Origin: Pseudomonadota bacterium
GTDB lineage: Bacteria; Pseudomonadota; Alphaproteobacteria; Acetobacterales; Acetobacteraceae
Direction of reading: 5' to 3'
NCBI GenBank assembly: GCA_021805565.1
Contig: JAJZFA010000048.1
Location: 1 to 64,000 of the forward strand
DNA: 64,000 bases
Shown: in pieces, positions 16,767-25,980 of the stretch
How the letters are laid out: each line of letters starts with the position of its first letter
Numbering within the stretch: the stretch's first letter is position 1
Translations under genes and position numbers: made by a program
The notes under the pieces: generated by a model
Database searches by the model: none
The model's input: the letters and a program-made list of their open reading frames with translations, nothing else
What the model was told of the DNA's origin: nothing

Positions 16767-17629
16767 AGGCCAAGTTCAATCTGGTCATGCTGGCGTCGTT
16801 CGTCCTCGGCCTTGCCCTGGCGGCGGTATTTTCCTGGCAGGTAGCCCGCCGGGACGCGAGGCGAGAGGTCGAGCAGCAAGCCCTGGTGATGTTGGAGCAG
16901 GCCACCGCCGTCCGCGACTATACGGAAAGCCAGATCGCACCGTTGCTCGCCGATCAGAACCAGCAGAGATTCCTGCCGCAAACCATTCCTTTCTATGCGG
17001 CGGAGACGACCATGCGGGCGCTGAGCAGCAAATTCCCGGACTACCGCTATAAGGAAGCCGCCCTAAATCCGACCAATCCGGCCGACAAGGCGACCGACTG
17101 GGAGGCCGGGATGATCGATGCGTTCCGCCGCGACCCGGCGCTGACCAGCTTCGCCATTACCCGTGACTCGCCGGCCGGTCCCGTTTTGTCGATCGCCCGG
17201 CCGGTTCGCATCACCGACCGGGACTGCCTGACCTGCCATTCCACCCCCCAAGCCGCGCCGGCCGCGATGGTCGATTTGTACGGCGCGAAAAACGGGTTCA
17301 ACTGGCAGCTGGGCGCGGTGGAGGGCGCGCAGATCGTGTCTATTCCCATGCGGGTGGCGCTGGCGCGCGGGAATCAACTGCTGCTGATCCAGGTCGGCGG
17401 TCTGGCGACGATCTTTGCCGTGACGCTGCTGTTACTAAACCTGCTGCTGCACTTCGTCATTATCCGGCCGGTTCGCCATATCTCCGGTTTGGCGGTGGCG
17501 GTGAGTACAGGACAGGCCGACGCGCCGGAATTCGTCGAAAGCGGACATGACGAAATATCCGCGCTCGCGGCATCTTTCAACCGCATGCGGCGCAGTCTGG
17601 CCAGCGCCATGCGCCTGCTGGAACCATGA
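16757..17629 (+). CDS. DUF3365 (Tll0287-like) heme-binding membrane sensor with HAMP domain
   Basis: This 290-residue protein has an N-terminal membrane segment (about 8-28), a periplasmic DUF3365/Tll0287-like domain (about 35-200), a second membrane segment (about 207-232) and a HAMP linker (about 233-285). It then stops without any kinase, cyclase or methyl-accepting domain. The periplasmic domain contains a covalent c-type heme motif, CLTCH, at 157-161. Such domains are thought to sense redox state or gases. The gene overlaps its neighbours on both sides, and the next one encodes a soluble Ser/Thr kinase, so it may signal through that protein (inference). Confidence 0.85.
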   Translation: MGLKAKFNLVMLASFVLGLALAAVFSWQVARRDARREVEQQALVMLEQATAVRDYTESQIAPLLADQNQQRFLPQTIPFYAAETTMRALSSKFPDYRYKEAALNPTNPADKATDWEAGMIDAFRRDPALTSFAITRDSPAGPVLSIARPVRITDRDCLTCHSTPQAAPAAMVDLYGAKNGFNWQLGAVEGAQIVSIPMRVALARGNQLLLIQVGGLATIFAVTLLLLNLLLHFVIIRPVRHISGLAVAVSTGQADAPEFVESGHDEISALAASFNRMRRSLASAMRLLEP

Positions 17630-18687
17630 TCGTCCCGGCGGCGGCGCCTTTGCCCGATTTGATCGGCCGCTATAAAATAGAGCGCATACTGGGCCGCGGC
17701 GCGATGGGCGTGATTTATCAGGCGCTCGATCCGGTCATCGACCGCAGGGTCGCGATCAAACTGATCCGCTCCAGCCTGATCGGCGGGGAGGAACGGGACG
17801 ATTATCTGGAGCGGTTTCAGCGCGAGGCGCGGGCGGCCGGCCGCTGCATGCACCCCAACATCGTCGCAATTTACGATTTTGCGCTGCACCAGGGCGATCC
17901 TTATTTGGCGATGGAATTCGTCGATGGCGTGAGCCTGGCCGAGGTGCTGCGCGAACGCGGCCGGTTCGCGGCCGGCGACGCCGTGGCGGTGATCCTCCAG
18001 GTGCTCGATGCGCTGGATTGCGCGCATGCCGCCGGGGTGGTGCATCGCGACGTAAAACCGGCAAACGTTATGCTGCTTGCGGGTAATCGGGTGAAGATGA
18101 CGGATTTCGGCATCGCCCGGTTCGGCGGTTCGGACTTGACCCAGCACGGCACGACGATTGGCAGCCCGAGCTATATGTCGCCGGAGCAGTGCCGCGGCGA
18201 GGAGGTCGATGCGCGTAGCGATTTATTTTCCACGGGAACGGTCTTGTACGAGATGCTGTCGGGGGAACGTGCCTTTCCTGGGCCCGATCTCACCGGGGCG
18301 ATGTACCGGCTGCTGAATGGGACCCCGCCGCGGATTGCGGGGCTTGAAACGGCGCTGACGGCGGTGCTGTGGCGCGCCTTGGCGAAGGCACCAGACCTGC
18401 GCTATGCTTCGGCCCAGGATATGGCGGCGGCTTTGCGGTCTATGCAGCGAGCCGATTCCTGCGCGAGCGCAACGATGGTCTCGCCGCCGACGCAGTCTCG
18501 CATCGCGCCGGCGGAAGTCGAACGGGCGGAACGCGCACTGGCGGCTTATTTGGGACCAATGGCCAAAATACTGGTGCGGCGTGCGCTGCCGGGCGCCGGT
18601 TCGGTTTCTATACTATGGGACAGGCTGGCGGCCCATATCGGCGAGGAGCCGGGGCGCTCGGTGTTTCTCCGGCAGCGTGACGGTTAG
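17626..18687 (+). CDS. Hanks-type serine/threonine protein kinase
   Basis: This 353-residue protein is a complete eukaryotic-like kinase: glycine loop GRGAMG at 23-28, Lys45 in VAIK, HRDVKPAN with Asp142, DFG at 160-162 and SPE at 185-187 in place of APE. The kinase domain ends near residue 275. The last 55 residues (RAERALAAYLGPMAKILVRRAL onward) form a small helical domain of a type seen at the C-terminus of other proteobacterial signalling proteins. There is no membrane segment. The ATG overlaps the sensor gene's stop by four bases, so the kinase is co-translated with the heme sensor and the pseudo-caspase. Its targets are unknown. Confidence 0.92.
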   Translation: MIVPAAAPLPDLIGRYKIERILGRGAMGVIYQALDPVIDRRVAIKLIRSSLIGGEERDDYLERFQREARAAGRCMHPNIVAIYDFALHQGDPYLAMEFVDGVSLAEVLRERGRFAAGDAVAVILQVLDALDCAHAAGVVHRDVKPANVMLLAGNRVKMTDFGIARFGGSDLTQHGTTIGSPSYMSPEQCRGEEVDARSDLFSTGTVLYEMLSGERAFPGPDLTGAMYRLLNGTPPRIAGLETALTAVLWRALAKAPDLRYASAQDMAAALRSMQRADSCASATMVSPPTQSRIAPAEVERAERALAAYLGPMAKILVRRALPGAGSVSILWDRLAAHIGEEPGRSVFLRQRDG

Positions 18688-18965
18688 GCGGCATCCGGAA
18701 GGAGTGGTGCGATCCGGACGGGGTGTGCGCACGACTATCGCGATACGGTTCCGTGGGCGGATAATCAGGCATGCCGGGCGTCGTTAAACACCCTGTATCA
18801 TGAAGCCGAGGCCGGCCAACGTCGAACGGACCAAGACCATCTTCACCATCGGCGTCATTTCGATGCTTTTGGGGCCGGGCAAGCTATAATAGGCGGCTCC
18901 CGGTCCGCTGGCGCGCACATTCCCCCTTGGCAAGACCGAACCAATCCGCCTTAGTTAATTCCTGT
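18688..18965 (+). promoter_or_regulatory. Probable promoter region of the peptide ABC operon
   Basis: This 278-base gap contains a perfect TATAAT at 18885-18890, about 75 bases before the first permease gene, but no convincing -35 box at the right distance. No substrate-binding protein gene, which often leads such operons, is present in the gap. Confidence 0.4.
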
Positions 18966-19937
18966 ATGTTTGGTTTCATTGCGTCCCGCCTGCTCCAGGC
19001 AATCCCCGTCCTGCTGGTCGTCGGCTTCATCGCCTTCGCCCTGTTCGCTTATGTCGGCGATCCTGTGAATATGCTGTTGGGGCAGGACCATACCGAGGCG
19101 CAACGCCTTGCCCTCGTTCGTCAACTTGGCCTCGACCAGCCGTTTTTCGTGCAATATGGCCGGTTTCTGTGTGCAGCGCTGCACGGCGATTTCGGCATCA
19201 GCTACCGACTCGCCCAGCCTGTCGGCGCTCTGCTCGCCGAACGGTTGCCGGCGACCTTGGAACTGGCGGTGACGGCATCGGTTTTGGCATTCGCGATCGG
19301 CGTCCCGATGGGCGTCTATACGGGCATCCACCGCGACACGTTGGTCTCGCGTCTGTTCATGACGGGCAGTCTGGTCGGTGTTTCCCTGCCGACATTTCTG
19401 CTCGGAATTTTATTGATCCTGGTATTTTCGGTGTGGCTTGGCTGGCTACCCAGCTTTGGCCGGGGTCCGGTTGTGCATATTGGCCGGTGGTGGACGACAG
19501 GCTTCGCTTCATGGGCGGCAATACGCTGCCTGATCCTGCCTGCCATCACACTCGGGCTGTTCCAGATGACCCTGATCATGCGTTTGGTGCGGGCCGAAAT
19601 GCTGGAGGTACTCCGCGCCGACTACATTAAATTCGCCCGCGCGCGGGGCCTGACCCGCCGTAGCATCGACTTCGGCCATGCGCTGAAGAATACGCTGGTG
19701 CCGGTTATTACCATCATTGGCTTGCAGTTCGGCGGTATTGTCGCGTTTTCCCTGGTGACGGAAACCGTCTTCCAATGGCCCGGCATGGGCCTGCTGCTGG
19801 TGCAGTCGGTTGCCGCCGCCGATATCCCGGTCTTGTCCGCCTATCTGTTGTTGATCGCGCTGGTCTTCGTGCTGATCAATCTGGCGGTCGATCTATTATA
19901 TTACGCTGTCGATCCGCGCCTGCGGAGCCGGCGCTGA
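18966..19937 (+). CDS. Dipeptide/oligopeptide ABC transporter permease (DppB/OppB type)
   Basis: This 323-residue inner-membrane protein is the first permease of a peptide/nickel-type ABC importer. It starts with the family's MFGFIASRLLQAIPVLLVV membrane segment and keeps the LGLDQPFFVQYGRFL loop. The coupling-helix region that contacts the ATPases is also present (RADYIKFARARGLTRRSIDFGHALKNTLVPVI). The ATG at 18966 is chosen over a TTG at 18927 because it starts the family homology. It overlaps the next permease gene by one base (TGATG). Confidence 0.93.
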   Translation: MFGFIASRLLQAIPVLLVVGFIAFALFAYVGDPVNMLLGQDHTEAQRLALVRQLGLDQPFFVQYGRFLCAALHGDFGISYRLAQPVGALLAERLPATLELAVTASVLAFAIGVPMGVYTGIHRDTLVSRLFMTGSLVGVSLPTFLLGILLILVFSVWLGWLPSFGRGPVVHIGRWWTTGFASWAAIRCLILPAITLGLFQMTLIMRLVRAEMLEVLRADYIKFARARGLTRRSIDFGHALKNTLVPVITIIGLQFGGIVAFSLVTETVFQWPGMGLLLVQSVAAADIPVLSAYLLLIALVFVLINLAVDLLYYAVDPRLRSRR

Positions 19938-20842
19938 TGTTCGCCCGAGCGCGAGATAGCGATCTGGCTTATGATTTTTTCCACGCCCCGGTGGCGATGG
20001 CGGCGGCGCTCATCGGCTTAGTCTTGATTCTGGCTGCGTTTCTCGCGCCCTGGATCGCGCCGCACAACCCGATGGACGTGGCGTCGCTGTCGCTGATGGA
20101 CAGCTTCAAACCCCCCATCGGCATGGACGGTGCCGACTGGTCCAACCCCCTGGGTACCGACAATCAGGGCCGCGATGTACTGTCCGCCATTATGTATGGC
20201 TTGCGGGTCAGTCTGACCGCCGGCCTGCTGTCGGTGTTGTTTGCCATCGTGACCGGCATTGTAATCGGTCTGCTCGCCGGTTACGCGGGCGGCCTGACCG
20301 ACGCCGTGCTGATGCGGATCGCCGATGTGCAACTGACCTTTCCATCGATCCTGACCGCGCTGCTGGTCGATGGCGTCATCACCGCCGTCCTGCCCCGCAC
20401 CATGCGGGACGCATTACAACTGTATGTCATTATCTTCGCCATCGGCATCAGCCTGTGGCCCAGCTTCGCGCGCACCGTCCGGGGTTCGACCTTGGTGGAG
20501 CGCAACAAGGATTACGTCCTGGCCGCGCGCGTCATCGGCGTTCCGTCGTGGAAAATCATGTTGCGCCACGTACTGCCGAACGTGACTGGCCCGGTGCTGG
20601 TCATCGGCACGCTCAGCCTCGGTCTTGCGGTGATCGCCGAGGCCACATTGTCCTTTCTTGGCGTCGGCCTGCCGCCGACGCAGCCGTCGCTCGGCACGTT
20701 GATCCGGTTCGGCGACGATTTCCTGTTCTCCGGCCAGTGGTGGGTGACGGTGTTTCCGGGGCTTACGCTGATCGTGCTGGTACTGGCGATCAACCTGCTG
20801 GGCGACTGGCTGCGCGATGCGCTGAATCCCAGGCTGCGCTGA
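19937..20842 (+). CDS. Dipeptide/oligopeptide ABC transporter permease (DppC/OppC type)
   Basis: This 301-residue second permease has the DppC/OppC N-terminal region (one membrane segment, then APHNPMDV and PLGTDNQGRDVLSAIMYGLRVSL) and a standard permease core. The EAA coupling motif reads KDYVLAARVIGVPSWKIMLRHVLPN. It overlaps the upstream permease and the downstream ATPase by one base each (TGATG), showing tight translational coupling. Confidence 0.93.
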   Translation: MFARARDSDLAYDFFHAPVAMAAALIGLVLILAAFLAPWIAPHNPMDVASLSLMDSFKPPIGMDGADWSNPLGTDNQGRDVLSAIMYGLRVSLTAGLLSVLFAIVTGIVIGLLAGYAGGLTDAVLMRIADVQLTFPSILTALLVDGVITAVLPRTMRDALQLYVIIFAIGISLWPSFARTVRGSTLVERNKDYVLAARVIGVPSWKIMLRHVLPNVTGPVLVIGTLSLGLAVIAEATLSFLGVGLPPTQPSLGTLIRFGDDFLFSGQWWVTVFPGLTLIVLVLAINLLGDWLRDALNPRLR

Positions 20843-21804
20843 TGCCGCTTTTGGACGTGCGCGATGTGACCGTGGAATTTCCGACGCGGCGCGGTGTGCT
20901 GCGCGCCCTGGACAAGGTGTCGTTCAGCATCGAAAGCGGCGAAATCCTGGGCGTCGTCGGCGAATCCGGCGCGGGCAAATCGCTGACCGGCGCGGCCATC
21001 ATCGGATTGCTGGAACGCCCCGGCCGCATCGCGGGCGGCGAGATACGGCTGAACGGCGAACGTATCGACACGCTGGCGGCGGAACCGTTGCGCCGGATCC
21101 GGGGCCGCCGCATCGGGATGATCTTTCAGGATCCGCTGACGACGCTGAACCCGCTCTACACCATCGGACGACAACTGACCGAAACAATGCAAACCCACGA
21201 TCGTCTGTCCGATGCGGACGCTCGCCGCAAGGCGATCGGATGGCTGGACCGGGTGGGTATTCCGGCGGCGGCGCAGCGCATCGATGCCTATCCGCATGAA
21301 TTTTCCGGCGGCCAGCGCCAGCGCGTGGTGATCGCATTGGCGCTGTGCGCCGAACCTGCACTGATCGTGGCCGACGAACCCACCACCGCGCTGGACGTTT
21401 CGGTTCAGGCGCAGATCATTACCCTGCTGAAAGACCTGACTCGCGACCAGGGAACCGCGGTCATGCTGATCACGCACGATATGGGCGTCATCGCCGAAAC
21501 CGCCGGCCGAGTCGCCGTGATGTATGCCGGGCGTATCGCGGAGATCGGCCCGGTCGCCGACGTGATTCGTCACCCCGCGCATCCGTATACCGCCGGGCTG
21601 ATGGCCAGCATCCCGTCGCTGGAACACCGGGTGCCTCGCCTGCGTCAGATCGACGGCGCGATGCCCCGGCTGGACGCGCTGCCGACCGGATGCCGGTTCC
21701 ATCCTCGCTGCCCGAAGGTTTTCGCGCGATGCCGGGACGAACAACCGGACCTGCTAACCGCCGGCGCAACCCGGGCAGCCTGCTGGCTGCATGCCGATGG
21801 CTGA
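20842..21804 (+). CDS. Peptide ABC transporter ATP-binding protein (DppD/OppD type)
   Basis: This 320-residue ATPase energises the transporter. Walker A is GESGAGKS at 40-47, followed by the Q-loop IFQDPLTTLNPLYTIG, the signature FSGGQRQRV, Walker B LIVADEPTTALD and the switch His in LITHDMG. The C-terminal oligopeptide-transporter extension (GCRFHPRCPKVFARC) is present. The gene starts within the TGATG at the end of the second permease gene. Confidence 0.95.
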   Translation: MPLLDVRDVTVEFPTRRGVLRALDKVSFSIESGEILGVVGESGAGKSLTGAAIIGLLERPGRIAGGEIRLNGERIDTLAAEPLRRIRGRRIGMIFQDPLTTLNPLYTIGRQLTETMQTHDRLSDADARRKAIGWLDRVGIPAAAQRIDAYPHEFSGGQRQRVVIALALCAEPALIVADEPTTALDVSVQAQIITLLKDLTRDQGTAVMLITHDMGVIAETAGRVAVMYAGRIAEIGPVADVIRHPAHPYTAGLMASIPSLEHRVPRLRQIDGAMPRLDALPTGCRFHPRCPKVFARCRDEQPDLLTAGATRAACWLHADG

Positions 21805-22789
21805 TACCGCGACACTACAGGTCGTCGGCGTTTCCCACATGTTCGACGTGTCCCGACCGTTTCTGCAACGGGTCTTCACGCGGGAACCGCGGCGGATACT
21901 GCGTGCGGTGGACGACGTTTCGTTCGTCATCGCCCCAGCCACGACATTCGCGCTGGTGGGCGAATCCGGCTGCGGCAAGTCCACGCTGGCCCGTTTGGCG
22001 GTTGGCCTCTACGAACCGAGCGACGGGGAGATTTTGTTCGAGAATACGGCGTTGTCCAGCGCCCGCGCGCAACCGGCGCTGCGGCGGCGGATGAACATGA
22101 TTTTCCAGGATCCGTACGCATCGCTGAACCCAAGATGGCGCGTACGCGATATTGTCGCCGAACCGATCCGGGCGTTCCGTCTGGCGAACCGGCCCAATGA
22201 AGTGGAGGGCCGGGTTGGCACGTTGCTGGCTCAGGTCGGCCTGACGGTGCGAGATGGGGAGAAATACCCGCATGAGTTCTCCGGCGGTCAGCGGCAGCGC
22301 ATTTCCATCGCCCGCGCGCTGGCCAGCGAGCCTGATTTCCTGGTCTGCGACGAACCGACCAGTGCGCTGGACGTTTCCGTGCAGGCTCAGGTGCTGAACC
22401 TGATGCGCGACCTGCAGCAGCGGTTCGGCCTGACATACCTGTTCATCAGTCACAATCTTGCGGTGGTTCGGCATATGGCCGACACGCTGGGGGTGATGTA
22501 TCTGGGCCGCATCGTCGAGCAGGGGCCGGCCGAGGCTATCTTCCAACGGCCCCGCCATCCTTATACACGGCTGCTGTTGGACGCGATCCCGGACCTGGAG
22601 CAAATCGGCCGCGCCCGCACGCCGGTCGGCGGAGACTTGCCGAATCCGATCGCGCCGCCACCCGGCTGCGCATTTCACCCGCGCTGTCCGCTGGCCAACG
22701 ACCGGTGCAGGCTGGAAAAGCCAGGACAGAGGATGGCCGGCACCGCGCAGGTTGCCTGCCACGCGGTCGAGGAAGGCCGCGACCGATGA
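21797..22789 (+). CDS. Peptide ABC transporter ATP-binding protein (DppF/OppF type)
   Basis: This 330-residue ATPase is the second motor subunit. It has Walker A GESGCGKST, the FQDPYASLNPRWRV Q-loop region, signature FSGGQRQRISIARAL, Walker B LVCDEPTSALD, the switch His in FISHNL, and the extension GCAFHPRCPLANDRC. Two in-frame ATGs (21791 and 21797) overlap the end of the previous gene. It ends an operon of two permeases and two ATPases with no periplasmic binding protein, which must be encoded elsewhere. Confidence 0.95.
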   Translation: MADTATLQVVGVSHMFDVSRPFLQRVFTREPRRILRAVDDVSFVIAPATTFALVGESGCGKSTLARLAVGLYEPSDGEILFENTALSSARAQPALRRRMNMIFQDPYASLNPRWRVRDIVAEPIRAFRLANRPNEVEGRVGTLLAQVGLTVRDGEKYPHEFSGGQRQRISIARALASEPDFLVCDEPTSALDVSVQAQVLNLMRDLQQRFGLTYLFISHNLAVVRHMADTLGVMYLGRIVEQGPAEAIFQRPRHPYTRLLLDAIPDLEQIGRARTPVGGDLPNPIAPPPGCAFHPRCPLANDRCRLEKPGQRMAGTAQVACHAVEEGRDR

Positions 22790-22856
22790 CAACGGGCTTA
22801 TGACACCCGGGTGATACTCGTCATCTGGACGACATTCACCCTATTGCCCCCGGACG

Positions 22857-24161
22857 CTACATCCGCCCCGGAAGCCAGAGTGCAATCGCGGGGAACGCGA
22901 TCAAAATCGCCAGCCGGCAGATATCGGTCGCCACGAACGGAATGACGCCGTAAAAAATCGTGCTGAATGACACATCCCGCACCACCGTCTTGATGACGAA
23001 CACATTCATCCCGACGGGGGGATGGATCAGCCCCAGTTCCACCGTCATGACGATGATGATGCCGAACCAGATCGGATCGAAGCCCAGCGCCGTCACCGCG
23101 GGGAAGATGATCGGCACCGTCAGGATTACCATCGCCATCGCGTCCATCAGGCATCCCAACACCAGATACATCGCCATGATCAGCAGAAGCGACCCCAGCG
23201 GGCCGAATCCCATTCCCGTAATGAATGCGGTGACCTTCTGCGGCGTCTGGGTTACGGTCAGGAAGTATCCGAACAAGATCGCCCCGATCAGCACGGTGAA
23301 CACCGCCGCCGCGGTTCGCGTTGCCTGAAGCAACGATTGCAGCATGTCCTGACGCGACAGCCGCCCGCGCGCCAGGCTGATCAGCGTTGCCCCGCCGGCG
23401 CCCATGCCACCGGCCTCGGTCGGGGTGAACAATCCGCCGTACAGGCCGCCGATGACGAACGCGAACAGCAGCAGCGGCGCCCACACGTCCTTGATCGCCT
23501 GCAACCGTTCCCGCCACGACGCCACGCGCGCCGCCGGCAGCCAGCCTGGGCGGACGCGGCCGATCAGGAAGATCGTTCCCATATACATGCAGACCGCGAG
23601 CAGCCCCGGCAGGATTCCCGCGATGAACAGCTTGCCGATATCCTGCTGGGTGATCAGCCCGTACACGGCCAGCACGATGGACGGCGGGAACATCGCCCCC
23701 AGCGTTCCGCCCGCCGCGATGACCCCGGTGGCGAACGACTTCGGATAGCCGAACCGCCGCATTTCCGGATAGGCAACGGTGGAGAACGTCGCCGCCGTCG
23801 CCACGGACGATCCGCTGATCGCGGCGAACCCCGCGCAGGCGGCGATGGTCGCGATCCCCAGCCCGCCGCGCCAGTGCCCGACAAAGCGGTTGGCGGCCTG
23901 GAACAGTTCCTTGCTCATGCCGGTGCGCGATGCGATCGCACCCATCAGCAGGAACATCGGAATCACGCCGAACGTATAATCGGTGACGATCCGCATGCTG
24001 GTCTGGCCGACCATTTTCAGCGCCGGTTCGCCGCCGACCAGATAACCGAAGCCTCCTACACCCACCAGGCCCATCGCCATGCCCACGGGCACGCGCAGCA
24101 GCATCAGCGAGAACAGGACCGCGAAGCCGGCAACGGCCACCGCGTCGGGCGACAATTCCAT
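22857..24161 (-). CDS. dctM: TRAP transporter large permease (DctM)
   Basis: This 434-residue protein with about twelve membrane segments is the ion-coupled transport subunit of a TRAP system, which imports organic acids with sodium. Family motifs include LRVPVGMAMGLVG near the start, ISGSSVATAATFSTVAYPEM, GGTLGAMFPPSIVLAVYG and the FTPTEAGG element. It follows the small permease by two bases in the order dctP-dctQ-dctM. The substrate cannot be read from this subunit. Confidence 0.94.
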   Translation of the reverse strand: MELSPDAVAVAGFAVLFSLMLLRVPVGMAMGLVGVGGFGYLVGGEPALKMVGQTSMRIVTDYTFGVIPMFLLMGAIASRTGMSKELFQAANRFVGHWRGGLGIATIAACAGFAAISGSSVATAATFSTVAYPEMRRFGYPKSFATGVIAAGGTLGAMFPPSIVLAVYGLITQQDIGKLFIAGILPGLLAVCMYMGTIFLIGRVRPGWLPAARVASWRERLQAIKDVWAPLLLFAFVIGGLYGGLFTPTEAGGMGAGGATLISLARGRLSRQDMLQSLLQATRTAAAVFTVLIGAILFGYFLTVTQTPQKVTAFITGMGFGPLGSLLLIMAMYLVLGCLMDAMAMVILTVPIIFPAVTALGFDPIWFGIIIVMTVELGLIHPPVGMNVFVIKTVVRDVSFSTIFYGVIPFVATDICRLAILIAFPAIALWLPGRM

Positions 24162-24163
24162 GC

Positions 24164-24682
24164 CTATTCCACCGCTTGCGGGCTATGCGCTTCATCCACA
24201 TCGGCTGGGTGGAAGATCAGCCGCCAGGTGCGGATCGCGATCAGCAGCACGGCCGACACATCGCCCAGCCACGCGACGAGGGCGAACGGCCATGTTGGAA
24301 TCCGCAAATCGTAGGTGAGGACATTGTCTTGCATCGTCAGTCGCACTTTGTCGAACAGCATGACGGTTTGCACGGTGACGACGAACAACAGCACCAGGGT
24401 GGCGAAGATGTCGATCGCTCGCTTGCCGGCCGGTCCGACCGCCGACCACAGCAGATCGACGGTAATATGGGTGCCGCGATAGCTGGTCGCGGCGATACCC
24501 CAGAAGATCAGGATTCCCAGCAGCAATTTTCCGAAGTCGTAACTGTCGGGGATCGCGACCGCGAAGAAATAGCGCAGCAGGACACTGACGAAAATATCGA
24601 CGGCGACGATGCCGACGAAAGCCGCCGCCAGCCATTCGATCGTATCGATGAACCGATCCATCGGGCCGACGGATCGCGTCAT
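24164..24682 (-). CDS. dctQ: TRAP transporter small permease (DctQ)
   Basis: This 172-residue protein has the four membrane segments typical of DctQ, with WGIAATSYRGTHITVDLLW as the most recognisable family stretch. The ATG at 24682 overlaps the dctP stop (ATGA), which decides the start; a longer frame to 24796 would lie inside dctP. It links the binding protein to the large permease. Confidence 0.9.
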   Translation of the reverse strand: MTRSVGPMDRFIDTIEWLAAAFVGIVAVDIFVSVLLRYFFAVAIPDSYDFGKLLLGILIFWGIAATSYRGTHITVDLLWSAVGPAGKRAIDIFATLVLLFVVTVQTVMLFDKVRLTMQDNVLTYDLRIPTWPFALVAWLGDVSAVLLIAIRTWRLIFHPADVDEAHSPQAVE

Positions 24683-25704
24683 TCGGCTAGCGCGCCATGT
24701 TGCTGAAGGTCCGCCTTCAGGCCGGTCAGCTTCGCGTCGCTGTCCCGCACCTTGGAGGCCCAGGCCGCGGTCAACGGCGCGACCGCCGCATGCCATGCCG
24801 CGAGTTGCTCCGGCGTCAGCTTATAGACATCGTGGCCCGGTTCGGCCGCCAGTTTGGCCCGCCCGGCATACTCGAAATCCGCCCACGGGGTGGCAACCGT
24901 CTCCGCCCACGCGGCGGTGCAATGATGGTCGATGACCGTTCGCTGGGCCGGCGACAGCGAATCGTATTTGGCCTGATTCATCGCCCAGACGAAGGTGGTG
25001 GAAAACAGCGGCACGTCCATGTGGAATTTCACCACTTTGTCGATCCCGAACAGCACGATGGACCCCCACGGGAAACCAATGGTGTTGGCGACCCCGCGTT
25101 CCAGCACTTCGCGGGCCTCGGGCGCGGAGGACTGCACGTTGGTCCCGCCGAGGAGCGTGACCATGGCGCCCATGGTGGCGTTGCCTGGGCGGACCTTGTC
25201 GCCTTTTATGTCGGTTGGAAGCACGATTTTATGGCGCGAGTGAAATGTGCCGGGATCGTTGACGAAGGCGAAGCAGAAATGCGTGTCCTTCATTTCCGTC
25301 GCCGCATAGGGGCGGTACCACTCATCCAGTGCGGCCGATCCGCCCTTGGCGTTGCCGATCAGGAACGGTAGTTCGCCGGCCGCGATAATGGGAAAGCGGC
25401 CGGGCTGATAGCCGGGGTTGACGTAAGCGAAGTCGGCGATGCCGTCGCGGGCCATGTCGTAATGATCCATGGCTTTGCCGAGTTGTTCGGACGGAAACAG
25501 GATTGCCTTAATGGTACCGCCGGATTCCTTTTCGATGTCGGCGGCCCAGGCAATCAGGGATGGATTGAGCGGGTGCGCCGGGGGAACCCAGGACGACATT
25601 TTCAGCGTGACCGTTTTGTCCTGCGCCCACGCCGGGTGCGGGACGGAAAACAAAGTCAGCAGCAGAGACGCCGAGGCAATCGCCGCGAGACGCAGAATCG
25701 GCAT
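24679..25704 (-). CDS. dctP: TRAP transporter substrate-binding protein (DctP)
   Basis: This 341-residue periplasmic protein has a clear signal peptide (residues 1-27, ending in AWA). It then follows the DctP pattern: VTLKMSSWVPPAHPLNPSL at the start of the mature chain and KVRPGNATMGAMVTLLGGTNVQ around the ligand-binding Arg, followed by a helix beginning ARE. It is the first gene of the TRAP operon. The ligand is probably a small carboxylate; given the aromatic genes in the window, an aromatic or dicarboxylic acid is possible but unproven. Confidence 0.92.
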   Translation of the reverse strand: MPILRLAAIASASLLLTLFSVPHPAWAQDKTVTLKMSSWVPPAHPLNPSLIAWAADIEKESGGTIKAILFPSEQLGKAMDHYDMARDGIADFAYVNPGYQPGRFPIIAAGELPFLIGNAKGGSAALDEWYRPYAATEMKDTHFCFAFVNDPGTFHSRHKIVLPTDIKGDKVRPGNATMGAMVTLLGGTNVQSSAPEAREVLERGVANTIGFPWGSIVLFGIDKVVKFHMDVPLFSTTFVWAMNQAKYDSLSPAQRTVIDHHCTAAWAETVATPWADFEYAGRAKLAAEPGHDVYKLTPEQLAAWHAAVAPLTAAWASKVRDSDAKLTGLKADLQQHGALAE

Positions 25705-25980
25705 GGACGTTTCTCCCGTTCGCCGGTGCGGCCGGCGGCTCTTTTATGGTGATAGCTTACCCGCACGGGGGGGTGTCAAATTTCGCGCACGAAAAACCGG
25801 CGCCACGGGCGGCGAATTGTCCGGCCGCGACGTAACGGCGGTTCGGATTGGCGTGTGTTCGTTTGACTCGCCGCCATGGCGTAAACAAGGCTAGCTTGTC
25901 ATCGGAACGTCGCTCGACAAGCCGGCCGGCCGTTGGCCGGACGCCTTTAGCGGTTGGCGACGCGATGACGGGGATGCACA
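25705..25980. promoter_or_regulatory. Divergent gap between the TRAP operon and a secreted protein gene
   Basis: This 276-base gap must carry the promoters of both flanking units. No clear sigma-70 pair, operator palindrome or small gene was recognised in it. Confidence 0.35.

Noticed and set aside
22798-24201. 467-residue minus-strand frame over the TRAP large permease
   Set aside because: It is an Arg/Gly-rich shadow of dctM in another frame.
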